From Conchocele bisecta (taxonomy: Eukaryota > Mollusca > Bivalvia > Lucinida > Thyasiridae): 64,000 bases of DNA. Position 1 is the stretch's first letter. Each line of letters starts with the position of its first letter. Positions 21,563 to 33,815 of the stretch are shown here, one piece after another. Where the stretch lies: NCBI GenBank assembly GCA_029237695.1, contig CM055265.1:216241179-216305178 (forward strand), written 5' to 3'. The notes beneath the pieces are model-generated. The model was given only the letters and a program-made list of their open reading frames with translations, was not told the DNA's origin and ran no database searches. The translations under genes were made by a program, and so were the position numbers.

Positions 21563-22984
21563 TTGTACTGATTGTTTGGTACTACATGCATATAAAGCAT
21601 ATTTCAATGGTAATCAATTATAAAATATTGAAACAGACAGTTTTGAAACCTATTCAGGAATTCCAGGAATTTTTAAAGTGGGGCCAGTTGACCCACCTCA
21701 TACACAAAGTTGGGGACATTTGAAAAAGGTATAGGCCATTGTAAATGATGTTGCAATAGCTTTGTGGTAAGGCAATGTTATTCAATGGCACAGATAAGTA
21801 TGATATACCTGTCAAATGCCCTACTCCCAGAATGGTTCAGCTGTGTGAATTTGACATGTGGTCTGGTCTGTGATTTGGGAGTAAGAGACAGCACACGGCC
21901 TGGGCTGACCTCTGGTGACCCCTCTCCCAGAAACCATTATGCATGGTCAAGCCTCATTGGTCATTACCTGTATGGTGGCAAACTCGGCCATGCATGCAAT
22001 GATTCACAGTTTAAAGTGTTACTGTTAACCCAAATAAATAGTGGCTATCTGTACCAACTAACATTACAACAATGACAAGAGAAAATATAATTAATGGAAC
22101 TAACTATCACAGTTTCACGAAACACAGTGCTAAGTCATTTTCAAATCGGCTAACATAGTGATCGTGATGATACAGGTCAGGTATGTGTTTGAATGTACCG
22201 AGTGTGTCCAACTACTGGTTATGTCGACTACTGGTTATGCAACAATGTAATTTAATAGTTGTATCATTGGAAGGTTTAACGTTCAAGAAACCAGTTGTTT
22301 ACTTCTGAAAGAGTAATACTAAACTTATAACTACACAAATTAATCATGGAAGTGTCTGGAATGCAGCTAATATTCACATCATTTACTGAAAACAAGCCAA
22401 AAAACGTCAGCAGCAGGCACTTCCGGTTTGAACATTTCGTGTTGTTTTTTTTAATTGGTGACGATTAAATTCATCTTATCAAAGGTGTCAGATCAATGAA
22501 TAATGATTCATTAAATGGCAATTCTAATGTCCACTGATTCTGCCTCCCAGCCCAACAAAACAAGAACTTTAAGTGACTTAGAATGTTCCATATCAGTTGA
22601 ACTCATTTTCACTATGCTCATATCAGGGCACAAGATTTATTAGCGATGTGGATGTTAGTAAAATCACGTGCTCAGCAGCATGCCTCAGCCAATACAAACG
22701 ATTTTTGGACAAGTTGTTTGACACATTTGATCCACTGTGTGTGATTGGCCGAGTCACAGGCCGATTACATGATCGGCGCAATGAGAATTCCCTTTTTTTT
22801 TTAAAGATAATTTTATGATCAATACGTACGGTCCTAACTGTTGCGTATATTTTTGACAGCTTCCAATCAACAATTGCTATTTGGTGAATGAAGCACCATC
22901 AACCAATCGTAGATCGTTCTACTTCTTATGTAAACTAGAAATTGACGCTTGTCGACAAGCGCATGTGTATCCCCCTCCCCAGAT
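21563..22984. other. Intron sequence without recognisable elements
   Basis: Part of the large intron between exons 5 and 4. No coding region, long repeat or RNA gene was recognised. A few short self-complementary stretches occur (for example around 22,495-22,515, 'gatcaatgaataatgattca'). Confidence 0.4.
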
Positions 22985-24950
22985 ACATAAGTAGTTTGAA
23001 AAAAGGGTGTTCGAGTTATGCTCTGGAGACAAAATCAGTGACGGAAAAAACAAAGGGAGATAACTAAAAAAATTAGTGATGCAAGAGTTGTCATTCTTGC
23101 GTGACACACCTTTAGGGTTGTGGTCTATGCATGTGTGAAGTTTCATGAAAATATTCCAAAGGGTGTTCGAGTTATGCTCCAGACACGAAATCAGTGCACG
23201 AAACAACAAAGGGAGATAACTAAGAAATTAACGACGCAGAGTTGTCATTCTTACGTGCGACACACCTTTGGGTCGTCTTCTATGCATGTGTGAAGTTTAA
23301 TAAACTAGAAAATGTGTTCATAGAACACGGATGTCCCACATATCGCTTTGATAATAAATGAGGCCAAATTCCAAGTCAAAATTTTCTTTTACCTGAGAGT
23401 TAGTTTTTGAAGCATCAAGTATGTGACCTTGACACTGGGCTTGGCGGGGGCAGGACAAACGTGGATTTGGCACAGGGCGGTAGAGGACCATTAGAGCAAT
23501 GCGTATGTGAAATATGAAGCTGATCCGTGAAAGAAAACAGAAATTATAAGATATTTACCCGAGCGTTAAAGTTTTTAATTTTTGAAGCACCAAGTATGTA
23601 ACCTTGACCCTGGGCTTGGCGGGGGCAGGACGAATGTGGATTTGGCACAGGGCGGTAGAGGACCATTAGAGCAATGTGTATATGAAATATGAAGCTGATC
23701 CGTGAAAGAAAACAGAAATTATAAGATATTAACCCGAGCGTTAAAGTTTTTGAAGCACCAAGTATGTGACCTTGACCCTGGGCTTGCCGGGGGCAGGACG
23801 AACGTGGATTTGGCACAGGGCGGTAGTGAACCATCAGAGCAATGTGTATATGAAATATGAAGCAGATCGGTCGAAGGATGAAGAAATTATGAGACATTTA
23901 CCCGAGTGTTAAAGTTTTGTGACGGACGGACGGACGAGAGGACGGGACGCACGTTCCTACGAATGAATACTTGTTGGGTTTTTACTGTATAAAAATACCC
24001 AACAAGAGTACCCAACACTATCCTAACCCTACCCAATAAGATCCCCGTACGCTTACAACAAGTACCCATTCGTGTGTGCGGACGGACGGACGGACGAACT
24101 TACATTTCGGACCTTAGGGGGTACTTGCTATATAAAAGATCAAAGGAAATACCCCGTAAGACACAATAGGCTTACAGGGTACGGATTAAGTTCCATTGTG
24201 TTCTAACCCTAACCCATTGTCTTAGGCCACGCCCCCTACCCCATAAGTACCCTAATGTGTGCCCGGACGGACGGACGGACGGACGGACGAGGGCAACACT
24301 AAATGCCCCCTCCACTATCGTGGTGGGGCATAAAAATATTCCAAAGAGTGTTCGAGTTATGCTCTGGATACAAAATCAGAGCATGAAACAACAAAGGGAG
24401 ATAAGTAAACAAGAATTCCGCAGAATCAAATGCCTCGCCTTTTCCCGCCTTGACCTCGAGGCTGGGCCCGAAAGCAATTTTCACTGGCCCGAACATATTA
24501 TACAATTATTGACTAGTGAGCCATAGAATATCAGATTATATTAAAAAAAATAAAAGAATAATGCTCCCTACTGGAGCCCAGAATGTTTTTTTAATAATCC
24601 TATATTTATCTACATATCGGTTCGTGGTCTAATTGAATGTGTTAAGTTTCATAAAAATATTCCACAGGGTGGTCGAGTTATGGTCAATCAGTGAGCGAAA
24701 CAAAAAAGGGAGATAACTAAAAAATTAGCTATGCAAGAGTTGTCATTTTTGTGCGCGACACACCTTCGGGTCGTGGTCTATGCATGTGTGAAGTTTCATG
24801 AAAATATTCCAAAGGGTGTTCGAGTTATGCTCCGGACAAGAAGTGTCTGCGGCGGACGCGGACGAGCACGCGGACGCGCTGTCAAATCCATAGTATCCCC
24901 CGACGGAGTCCGGGATACAATTAGCTTTACTCCTGACTTGATTGTTACGA
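22985..24950. repeat. Composite of dispersed and tandem repeats, intronic
   Basis: A motif 'gtgttcgagttatgctc' with 'aaagggagataactaa' and 'agttgtcattcttgcg' recurs at about 23,007, 23,162, 24,348, 24,669 (variant) and 24,816. Nested within it, three units of 168-175 bp start at about 23,426, 23,601 and 23,769 ('ccttgaccctgggcttggcg', 'atttggcacagggcggtag'). Pure (GGAC)n runs occur at about 23,920, 24,078 and 24,264. Open frames here are repeat-derived. Confidence 0.65.
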
Positions 24951-25565
24951 TTTAGTTTGGTTTATTTATTGGGATCCGGTGAAAATTACATCAGAATATC
25001 ATAATGCTGTGTCGTATTGAGGTTTGCATTGTTGATAATATATTTAAACTGTCCAGCCAAAAAACTGAACGAACTAGAGACGTACATCAGTGCACACAGA
25101 ATTTTAAGTTCCCTCATTAAATTATCATATTCAATGGTAGCATTGATCCCACTGTTTAAAGTGGGTACGTTTTGGTTTGGGTACGAAATACAGATCGAGG
25201 CCTACTACAAATATCATAATAACAAGTCCGCCTGGAGTTGTAAATAAACTATTTTCGAACTGTCAATCAGCGATCCTTTTTGGAAGTTTTGTTTGTTATT
25301 ACAATGTACCACAAAAACAAAAGGTGAACTAATATTGTTTTCTTTCTGACATTTTTGGCAGAGACATTGGTCAAATTGGAACACGACCAGTCGGCTACCG
25401 ACAATGGTATTCCGGGAAAATTTACATGACCGGACCAAATTTTTACTAGACTCGGTCGGTCGGACGTGCCTTAGTGTTGAGCCCTGTTGTCATGTCAGAG
25501 ATAGAACAACTAGACTCCAGTATACAAGCACAGCATCGGCTCATTGATACTTGAACTCTCACAGA
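24951..25565. other. Intron sequence, nothing firm
   Basis: AT-rich sequence with short open frames that lack domains. The segment around 25,380-25,470 ('cgaccagtcggctaccgac', 'cggtcggtcggac') is mildly repetitive. Confidence 0.3.
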
Positions 25566-25905
25566 GCTCCAGATAAGGTGCATATAGGTGTATATTACGC
25601 ACTTATTTTAGCAGAATACGTATTGATTATCAAAAGTGGGAGTACAAGTTACTCACAGCAATGTGCAAATATGCATTGATTACAAATTTCGTAGCGAAAA
25701 TACTGTAATAAAGTTGAACATTTACTTTAGTGAAGCTGCAAAAAGCAAACTGTGAATTTTTAAATTTGTTTTATTTGTTATCATTTGTTCACTATTTAAT
25801 ATTAAAGGAAGAAAGTCAATAATACATTTGTAAAAGTAAAATATGCATAGAATTTGAAATATGGGGGTATAATACTCTTTAGATACAAAACTTATTTAGA
25901 GCTCT
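25566..25905. mobile_element. TIR element family F, copy 2 (diverged)
   Basis: Starts gctccagataaggtgca and ends 'cttatttagagctc'. The interior is diverged from other F copies, with no central hairpin seen. Confidence 0.45.
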
Positions 25906-26284
25906 GTCTCAATACCAAATGCAGGATGAAACTGTCTCATGGTGAAAATGGAGCTGTCATCTATAATACATCTACCGGGTATCGCAGAAACTAGGAACAT
26001 AAAACAAAAATAAAATCCCATTTTAATCTAATGGCAGTACATTGTACTACATTTGCAATTATGTTTGTTATGTCCTGGTTTCTGCAGCCTGTGATATTAA
26101 GCGACATGTTAGGGAGAGGATTTAAGCTTGCTTTCAATCCAATCTCATTTGTATAATTCTGTATAAGATTGATGCCTTACTTATAAATTATATACAAATA
26201 AAATATGTATAAACCAACATGGAGCTGTTGGAGGCTGTAGAGAATGCATGGTAAGGTTGGCAATGGTTGTGTGAGCCGTGTTAC

Positions 26285-26425
26285 CTCCATGCTGGCGTCG
26301 TCGGGCCACAGGTACGGAGACAGGTGGGGATGGCGCGTCCCACTCTTCACTGGCGCAGGCGCACTCTGCATGTGGGGGACCTGTGATGGTGGGACTCGCG
26401 TACACGATCCCGTCACTGATGGGGC
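26285..26425 (-). CDS. Host gene, exon 4
   Basis: Acceptor gtcccaacag and donor gtaaca on the minus strand; 141 bp, phase 0 at both ends. It encodes APSVTGSCTRVPPSQVPHMQ, SAPAPVKSGTRHPHLSPYLW and PDDASME. Pro/Ser/Thr-rich, so probably a flexible linker. An overlapping alternative frame is also open but does not fit the phases of exons 3 and 5. A near-copy of its 3' end is at 20,312-20,345. Confidence 0.7.
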
Positions 26426-26465
26426 CTGTTGGGACAATACTCATAATTGCACGTGAATTCAAGAG

Positions 26466-26685
26466 AAATGGAGCTTATGAGACTTGTGACCAGTGCAGCT
26501 CCTGATCAGATAGCACACCCTTGTAGCCGTATAACAATCTATATTGCTTGTTAGAAGCATGACGGGTGTTTCATAGATGGAATAGCGAACAACGTAGATC
26601 CTGATCAGACTGTGCGGATGCACAGGCTGATCTGGATCTACACTGATCGCATAACCCATAAGACCCAATTCACAGCCACATATAG
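26466..26685. mobile_element. R220 repeat, full length
   Basis: Begins gaaatggagcttatgagact, contains 'tattgcttgttagaagcatg', 'ggctgatctggatctacact' and ends 'acccataagacccaattc'. It lies 40 bp beyond the exon 4 acceptor. Confidence 0.7.
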
Positions 26686-27032
26686 AGAATAACCACCAAA
26701 CTTTGTTGGACACAGAATACCGGTATATTTCATCAGCCGAAATACTTTTACCACCTGGGATCATTTATCACAATCTACTGTCCAATCCCAGTCCCATATC
26801 CCAGTCAAATGTTATTGCTAGCAGGACTATTGGAGATAAAAACATGGTCCGACAGCACGTTAGAACCATTTCCATTGCTAAACTTAGCATTCATATTTCT
26901 TGCAGATGAGCTCGCGATTGTAATCACATGACTGTACACTACGTAATCGACTACGTTAGTGATAACATTAATTTCTCACATTGTTAATTTCGGTTATTTT
27001 TGCTTATTGTGCACATACATGTATATTGTGTG

Positions 27033-27245
27033 CTAACCCTTAGACTGCTGATCACGAAAATTGTCGTCTGCTGTTGCTGTATATTTTGACTTTTTCTCAA
27101 TAAAAACATGGTTTGACAGCACTTTAGAATCGTTTCCATCGGACATGATTCTAAAATGCTGTCAAAGTATGTTTTTGATGAGAAAAATCGAAAATAACAA
27201 ATAAACAGTAGACGAGAACATTTAATTCAGCAATGTAAGGGTTAA
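27033..27245. mobile_element. TIR element family H, copy 2
   Basis: Starts ctaacccttagactgctg and ends 'gcaatgtaagggttaag'. The arms continue through ttgtcgtctgctgttg / 'aacagtagacgag', and the centre pairs 'tttgacagcactttagaatc' with its complement. Confidence 0.65.
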
Positions 27246-27607
27246 GATAGTTTCAAGTGGTTGGGTCTTTGTGCCTTATCTGCAGTAAACCGGTAGTCAG
27301 TGGTAACTGAATCGATGAAAGGAATTACGTCATTACTAGCGGGTTTATCCCAGATAGATTGCAAAACAGCCATGTTATATAGCATGGAATTTCCCCGATT
27401 TGCTGTTCAGGACATCAAATGCAGTCACGAAAATGCGATAAATAGCTGACAAATGTATGCAAGGACAAGTTGGAACCGTGTTCATATAATATTCATTGAT
27501 CTCAACTGTTTTTGTGACATGCGTCTTCGCTGGTACCTTCCGAGACGCAGAAAGTAAATTATGCACCATTATAACACTGGTTTGACCCTGCCCCAAGCTC
27601 TACACCA

Positions 27608-28485
27608 GGGGCCCGTTGCACTAAACTTTGTACGACTAAGATGTTCGTAAGTGCACATTTAGGATCGTCTGGAAATTTCAATTGATGGATTTACATTTAT
27701 TGAGCATAGGCTATGCTCAATAAATGTAAATCCAATAATCGTTTACAAGAAAACATTGTTAATGTACAGACTATCATAAGCTTGCACTTAGGTCTCACGG
27801 CACAGTGGGCGGCTAGCTTTAAAAAGGGGGTGTACGATTTTCTATAAACTTCACTACAGACCTTGCAAGTTATACCAGTGTGTCCTAGAAAAATAGGTCT
27901 ATGAATATTTCTGGACTTACGAGGCTTGACTACGAGTATTTTTTAGAGTAGTTCATAATTCTACGAAACTGAATGTTAGCTCCGGTTGATTTTGACATCT
28001 TGGAAAATGGTGCATGCTATGCTGTCTCGCTGGCACGGTTTCGCGTCAGAATTTAAGGTATTTCTCGGGCACTTGTAGCGAAAATTTGAGGTGGTTATGA
28101 CCCCGCTTTGGAATCATTTTCAGGAAATGTTGTGGTGTTACAAGTGATAGAACAAGACATAACAAAGTTGTGCCTCATGTTTTCATGAAAACAATTCCAA
28201 CAAATTCAGTCGTGTTGAAATTTCTGGCCAAAAATAGGTGGGTGGGGTAACTTTGTAAAAAATTAATTAAACATATCTGATGCGGTTACTGCATTTCTAT
28301 TGTTGCGCGCGATTTGTACTTCATTTGCGAGTATTTTTCACTATTTGTCGCAAGAGCCTCCTTAACTGATAGTGATAGGCGGTGATTTTATAAGTCACCC
28401 GCCGCCCTCAGAAAAGCAGTAAATTTTGGCTATTTCCAACTATTTTCGAACATTTTAGTTGTACAAAGTTTAGTGAGACGGCCCC
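27608..28485. mobile_element. TIR element family G, copy 2, split by a 0.65-kb insert
   Basis: Left part 27,608-27,796 starts ggggcccgttgcactaaact and has the same hairpin as copy 1. The right part resumes at about 28,442 ('ttttcgaacattttagttgt') and ends 'agtttagtgagacggcccc'. The insert, about 27,797-28,441, begins ggtctcacggcacagtgggc and ends near 'gataggcggtgattttataa'. It has no recognised gene. Confidence 0.6.
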
Positions 28486-28557
28486 GAGGGACACAGTGAC
28501 TGGGGGTTCGACACCGGTGTCGGGAATAAAGTCTACAGTCCACTTGTGTCGGTTTAC

Positions 28558-28713
28558 CTTGATGGCACCGAAGTCTGTCTGTACGGCTGACGGATTGTGT
28601 ACTGGCTGACCGTGGGGCGACCGGGCGGGCGGCGGGGTCTCTGATACCTTGCGGTGTGACATGGTGGGCTCCGTCTGTTGTTGGAGAATAACCACCGACC
28701 CTTCTGGCAAGGG
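28558..28713 (-). CDS. Host gene, exon 3
   Basis: Acceptor gtctattgtag and donor gtaaac on the minus strand; 156 bp, phase 0 at both ends. It encodes PLPEGSVVILQQQTEPTMSH, RKVSETPPPARSPHGQPV and HNPSAVQTDFGAIK. Low-complexity Gln, Pro and Ser content suggests a disordered linker. The open frame continues downstream into the G element, but the donor precedes it. Confidence 0.7.
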
Positions 28714-28890
28714 CTACAATAGACCAATATAATGTGGGAATTATGACTACAGTAGAACATGCTATACCAAACATCCTGAAAACACTGAAATACAGTGAAG
28801 CCTCGATAAATCGGACATCGGGGGCAAACTCCCAGGGCTTCAAGCTTAGACACGTACCACAGTATATTTGTGTTATTTATTCAGTCTTAT

Positions 28891-29035
28891 ATGAGACATG
28901 CCATGTGGTTTTCTACCCAAGTTGTGCGATATCTCATGAGAATATTTACAAAATTTAAATATTTTCCATAAATGAATAAAAAATTTATGAAATATTCTGT
29001 TTAATGTACGAGTTAAGTTTTAAACTCGCAATCAA
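28891..29035. mobile_element. TIR element family J, left half
   Basis: Starts atgagacatgccatgtggtt and keeps 'tgcgatatctcatgagaata' and 'aaatattttccataaatg'. The right arm is absent or decayed. Confidence 0.5.
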
Positions 29036-29179
29036 TATCAGCTAATTTGATATATACATCATGCGTTTTATTTAAAAAAACAATAGGTGAAAACTATATA
29101 ACTACCCATCAGCATATTTCTAAACAATATTAGGTGGGGCGTTTGTTTCAAGCCTCATCCAACACCAGTGGCATGGGCG

Positions 29180-29665
29180 GAGATTGATTTTGTTGATTGG
29201 TGTTTTATCAACAGCTAAGGTCATGTAAGGCCAGGCAAACGGGTTCGGTCCCATATGTAACCTGCTGTATTGGGGGGAAAATCCCAAAATCAGAACGGAA
29301 TATTTACATTGAGAAAAAATATTCCGCCCTGAAATTAGAATAATCTGGCCTGGTGCCTGGTCCATACCACACCAAAGGCACTTGGCCCCTTCCCCTAATA
29401 TAGTATTATGAATAATCGTAATACTCACATAAGGGGTACAACCAGATTCACATAAGGGGTGTAACCAGATTCAACTGTCACATAAAAAAATGTCAAAAAC
29501 GTATGTGAGGGCCAAACCAGGTCTCCAGTCGGAATTCCGGTAAGGATGAACCCCGATCATTAAATTACCCATCACATTACCTGCCACCCACCAAGATAAG
29601 ACGGGATTGAACTCATAACCTCCAGTATGGAAGGCCAAAGCTTTACCACTAGACCGTCAAAGGAG
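29180..29665 (-). mobile_element. SINE family S, near full length with tRNA-like head
   Basis: Minus strand: head 'ggtctagtggtaaagctttg' (A box) and 'ggttatgagttcaatccc' (B box), then 'ggggttcatccttaccggaa', 'gtgacagttgaatctggtta' (an internal about 27-bp block is duplicated at about 29,424-29,480), 'aatattccgttctgatttt' and tail 'gaccttagctgttgataaaa'. It shows what the headless copies at 412-736 and 32.66 kb have lost. Confidence 0.75.
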
Positions 29666-29766
29666 TCAGTGGGATGCTTTTTTCCTTGTGTGCACTGGTC
29701 ATTCCAATTATTTACCCTTTTCATGCCGAAGATACTGACTGAAAGTTTTTTCTGCACAGAAGCAGG

Positions 29767-30190
29767 GCTCCAGATAAGGAATTTGACATTGGGTACTGTT
29801 ACTCCATACTTTTGAAATCAATTGAGTATTCTCAATTTTCAATTGGGTATTTTAAAAATGTTACCACATCATTTCTTTCAATTGGGTATTTCCATATTTT
29901 CATTACAAAAACCGATTTGGAAACAAATCACTCTTGTTTTTTTTGGTTGCCATTTTGTTGCACCATGTGTCACCTATTTTCAACGAATAAATCTGACACA
30001 ATCCGTACACAAACAAACCTAGCAGTACACTACAGACTGAATTATTTTTTAGCAATATGTTACAGAATAAAACTTCATTGCTTGCCGGACATTTTAATTG
30101 CTTTTTGGTACGCATTGGCTCTGATTTTAATTGGGTTTTCGCACTTTTTAATTGCGTATTTACGCAAATAAGCACCTTATCTGGAGCTCT
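29767..30190. mobile_element. TIR element family F, copy 3
   Basis: Starts gctccagataaggaattt, ends 'caccttatctggagctctgc'. The interior is rich in 'caattgggtatttt'-type repeats pairing with aaaatacccaattg. An open frame across it is not a gene. Confidence 0.65.
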
Positions 30191-30210
30191 GCAGAAGTAT
30201 ACGCTGTGAC

Positions 30211-30251
30211 GACTCATTTGAACTGTCTTGCTGAGACAGTTCAAATGAGTG
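30211..30251. repeat. Short perfect palindrome
   Basis: ctcatttgaactgtct and its complement agacagttcaaatgag flank a few bases. Confidence 0.6.
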
Positions 30252-30333
30252 GTAACAACATCCGTACTTTCATGGAGAAATGAAGAAATAAGAAAAATAT
30301 TGTAAATTTAGAAACATGTGAATTGGGTATCCA

Positions 30334-30794
30334 GTAGCCTATTTCACCAACATTGCAAGATTACTTATCTAGCAAAGTATACTTTGAGGGAAAACATTTC
30401 AATTTAAGGATAAATTTATTAATTTTTATTATACTGAATATATTACATTATCACAGCCATTTTGGCTGTGATAATTTAATACATTCAGTATAATAATTAT
30501 GCATACTTTTAATCATCAAATATATGCAGTGGTTAGTTCTATATGAAACAATGCATGTTGGGGAAAATAAATGATTACTCCCTCAAAGTATACTTTGCTA
30601 GATAAGTTTTGTTTATTGGTGTTTAACGGCCTATCAACAGCTAAGGTCATGTAAGGCCGGGTAAACAGGTTCGATCCCGTTTTAACCTGCTGCATTGGGG
30701 GGAAAATCCCAAAACCAGAACGGAATATTTACATCGAGATACAACATATTCAGCCCTGAAATTAGAATAACCAATTTTGATGAAATCGGCTGCT
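30334..30794. mobile_element. TIR element family E, copy 3, no central module, right arm cut by a SINE
   Basis: Left end 'gtagcctatttcaccaacat', central hairpin with ggctgtgataat at about 30,450-30,475. The centre reads straight from 'aatttttattatactgaat', so it is the 'empty' version of the site filled in copies 1 and 2. The right arm stops at about 30,604 and resumes at about 30,770 ('aattttgatgaaatcggctg'). Confidence 0.7.
30605..30769 (-). mobile_element. SINE family S, 3' half, inserted in an E element
   Basis: Contains 'tgtttaacggcctatcaaca', 'gctaaggtcatgtaaggcc' and 'aaccagaacggaatatttac'. It interrupts the right arm of the E copy and is therefore younger than it. Confidence 0.65.
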
Positions 30795-31439
30795 GAGAAA
30801 TGGGTTAATAGATATAGCCAATGGCCAGGATAACAAGGGCATCGTTATCACTAAAGCTAATCCACTCGCTGGCAGCCTCGATAATAAAATAAGTTAAACA
30901 AATAATCTACTTACTCTTCTGTTCAATTAGCCATCAAACTTTATTCTAACCAGATATTTACAACAATCACATATTATCGTATTGAAACACATTCCAACAT
31001 AAAAATGAATACTAGTAATACATAAACTATTCATTTCGGGAACACTGTTCAAAGCATACGGTATGCAAAATGAATTGTTCACAAAGTTTTCACAAGCGAA
31101 ATGAGCGACACCAGTACCCTTAATTAACTCAATTATGTCCTTGATAGATCAACCTAGAAATGGTCACACCTACATACAAGTATCAGACAATTCTCACTAA
31201 TTGATTATAATAGAACAAACCGCCCACTCCAATGAACAGAAAATGTCCGCCCTCGGTTGTCCGATCATTTCGTTTGTAAAACACTGTCATTGTTTATGTA
31301 CGTATGTCATGTATTTATGCTTGCACATGCTTATGTACATGTGTATATAATGTATATGTTTGTATAATTATGTAATAAAATAAATATTAAAATAATAAAA
31401 CAAGTTATTGAATTAATAACAAAAATAAATGCATTTGCC

Positions 31440-31655
31440 CTACAAAAAAAGGCGAACAGTCCTGTGACCTTGACCGTGGGCTGTTGGACGTGGGTCATAT
31501 GCAAAATGAAGCACCATCCATAGACACACATTGCGTAAATATATTATCAAAATCAGTGTAGTGGTCGGACATATGTCATATGCAAAACAAATCACAATCC
31601 CTAGACATACATTGTGATCAAACATTGTCAAAATCGCTGAAGCGGTTTATAAGTT
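31440..31655. repeat. Diverged two-unit tandem repeat
   Basis: 'gggtcatatgcaaaatgaag' with 'tagacacacattgcg' is followed by 'atgtcatatgcaaaacaaat' with 'tagacatacattgtg', offset about 75 bp. Related in style to the 'ccttgaccctgggc' arrays at 23.4 kb. Confidence 0.4.
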
Positions 31656-31772
31656 ATTGAAAAATAAAAGGTGTTACTACCGAAAGCACGCACGCTCATA
31701 CATGGACTAACGCTATATATCTTCTTGCCTATCAGCGAGGAGATCAGGAAGATAGTACTAATATATTGGTAC

Positions 31773-31946
31773 CCAGCCTGCATTCTTGTACTCCGGAGTG
31801 GAACCGTTATCTCGTTTCAGGGTATAGGCTTCAACTGTCTTGGGTATCATCAGACATCTTTTCTTGTTGGGCACATCATCCTGTGGGACTTGGTTTACTG
31901 GCACTTGGTTTACTGACTTGATGGACATCAAGTCTTCAGGAAGATT
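31773..31946 (-). CDS. Host gene, exon 2
   Basis: Acceptor attgttttcag and donor gtacca on the minus strand; 174 bp, phase 0 at both ends. It encodes NLPEDLMSIKSVNQVPVNQV, then PQDDVPNKKRCLMIPKTVEA and YTLKRDNGSTPEYKNAGW. The donor is weaker than those of the other exons, so the 3' limit is the least certain point. NKKRCL is a possible but weak nuclear-localisation patch. Confidence 0.6.
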
Positions 31947-32024
31947 CTGAAAACAACCAATAGCCCATTGTAGATGTGATAAACCAAAGGCATCCATTAC
32001 AACAATAATGTCTGAAAATATGTG

Positions 32025-32250
32025 GCTGTGACTGACAAAAGAGCATTATGGGACTTATAATCTTTGCTAGCTGACCTGATCAAATAGCACATCTCCTGAT
32101 AGAGATCTACATTCTTAAGGTATGATGGATATTTCTTCGATGGAATGGCGAACAGTGTAGATCCTGATCAGACTGCGAATGTACAGGCTGATCTGGATCT
32201 ACACTGGTCGCAAAACCCATAAACTCCATTACTCCAGTCACAACCATATA
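32025..32250. mobile_element. R220 repeat, full length, intronic
   Basis: Begins ggctgtgactgacaaaagag, contains 'tcgatggaatggcgaacagt' and 'gctgatctggatctacactg', and ends 'ctccattactccagtcac'. Its right end contains the exact 26-base stretch found in exon 1. Confidence 0.75.
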
Positions 32251-32465
32251 TATGTACAGTTAGAGATAATGGTGCCATATCTTTGACTACAGCTTCCTAT
32301 AGGACGGTTTGAAAAGTGTATGCATTGTATCATGATGATTCTTTTCTTCTTCAAAAACACAACTCTTGCACAAAAAGAGAGCCCATTTCACTAAACTTTG
32401 TCTGCCAAATTTTTAGTTCCTAGTTATGAATTTAGTTTTTATTGAGCCGGGGTCACCCAGAGTGG

Positions 32466-33125
32466 GCTGGTAGCGCAGTCTGTGTAGCACGTCCTGCTAG
32501 TGATGGGAAGGTTCTGGGTTTGAGCCATGATTGGACTGAAAATTGTTTTGTTCCACCAACATATTTTGGGGGAATTGTTCAAGCCTAATGACAAGTTGAG
32601 AGACCTTCATATTGAATTTTGTGGCAACAGGAATGTGCAGTTGCCGAGCCGCTGTTACCCATAGTGATCCAGTTTGTTTGTTGGGGTGTAACGACCTATC
32701 AACAGCTAAGGTCATTTCAGGCCGGGTCCATTGGTTTAGTGCATGTACAAATGGGGGGAGAATCCCAAAATCAGAACAGAATATTTACAATATATATATT
32801 CAGCCCTAAAATCAGAAAAATCATGATCTGATTCCAGGTCCTCGCCACACCAGAATCACTTAGACCCCCTCCCAAAAGCAGTAGGATCAGTAATAACCTT
32901 ACTACTTTTATAACCCAATTCAACTCCCAGGTAGCAAAAGAGCCAAAGATAAAAAATACCCGAGGATCAAACCAGCTAAATCATGATTCCTATAAGGAGG
33001 AACCCCTACCGTTAATTTACACTGTCACGTTCACCCGACCAACCACCCACCATAGTGGTCCAGTAGCATAGCCGGTTGCACGTCCCTACAGTGATGAGAA
33101 GGTCCCAGATTTGAGCCCAAGTTGG
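32466..33125. mobile_element. SINE cluster: two tRNA-like heads (+) around an S-family body (-)
   Basis: At 32,466-32,530 and 33,058-33,125, heads read 'tggtagcgcagtctgtgtag' / 'ggttctgggtttgagcc' and 'gtccagtagcatagccggtt' / 'aggtcccagatttgagcc'. Between them, about 32,660-33,045, lies a minus-strand S-family body ('aacgacctatcaacagctaa', 'aggaacccctaccgttaat'). G-type end motifs at 32,385-32,402 and 33,312-33,330 ('actaaactttgt' / 'acaaagcttagtg') suggest the cluster grew inside an older G element. Confidence 0.45.
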
Positions 33126-33399
33126 AAGCAAACATTTTCCATTTCCTTCACATGCTACAATATTTTACCTACATGTAATTGTATAGTTTTATAAATGTTA
33201 AATCTACTAACTACTTAACTACCTTCCAGCATCGGCTATGAACGTGAATATATTTGCAAAATTTAGATATACATAGTTACATACACTAAGAAAGTTACTT
33301 CAGCAGTTCCCAATTGTACAAAGCTTAGTGTAATTGACCTCAGACTACTGGATGAACAGCAGTTTTTCCCCACCACACCATCCCCACCTCCTTACTGAC

Positions 33400-33580
33400 A
33401 ATGCCTGGAGAAATGGGGTTTATGTGTTTTGCGACCAGTGTAGATCCAGATCAGGATGTGCATCCGCACAGTCTGATCAGGATCTGCACTGTTTGCTATT
33501 TCGTCGAAGAAACATCCGTCATATTTCTAAGAAGAAATGTAGATCATTATCAGGAGTGTGCTATTTGATTTGGCGAGTTT
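33400..33580. mobile_element. R220 repeat, right end lost
   Basis: Left end 'tggagaaatggggtttatgt' intact, then 'gcgaccagtgtagatccaga', 'cgcacagtctgatcaggatc' and 'atcaggagtgtgctatttga'. The copy stops before the terminal block. Confidence 0.65.
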
Positions 33581-33815
33581 GACTATGGAGACATTATTTG
33601 AGGGGACCTTGTACAGCCGGAGTACATCCACAACAGATCTGAATCAACACATGGAAATTATAAGGGAGTCATTGGAATCAAACAATGAAAATGCACAACA
33701 CAAAATTGAGTTTGTACTTTGTAGTAATTACACCAACACTCGAGTAGTGATAGTGACAATCAATTAATTGCATCAGAATTATTTTTCATTTCTCCAAGAA
33801 AGTAATATTGCCCAG

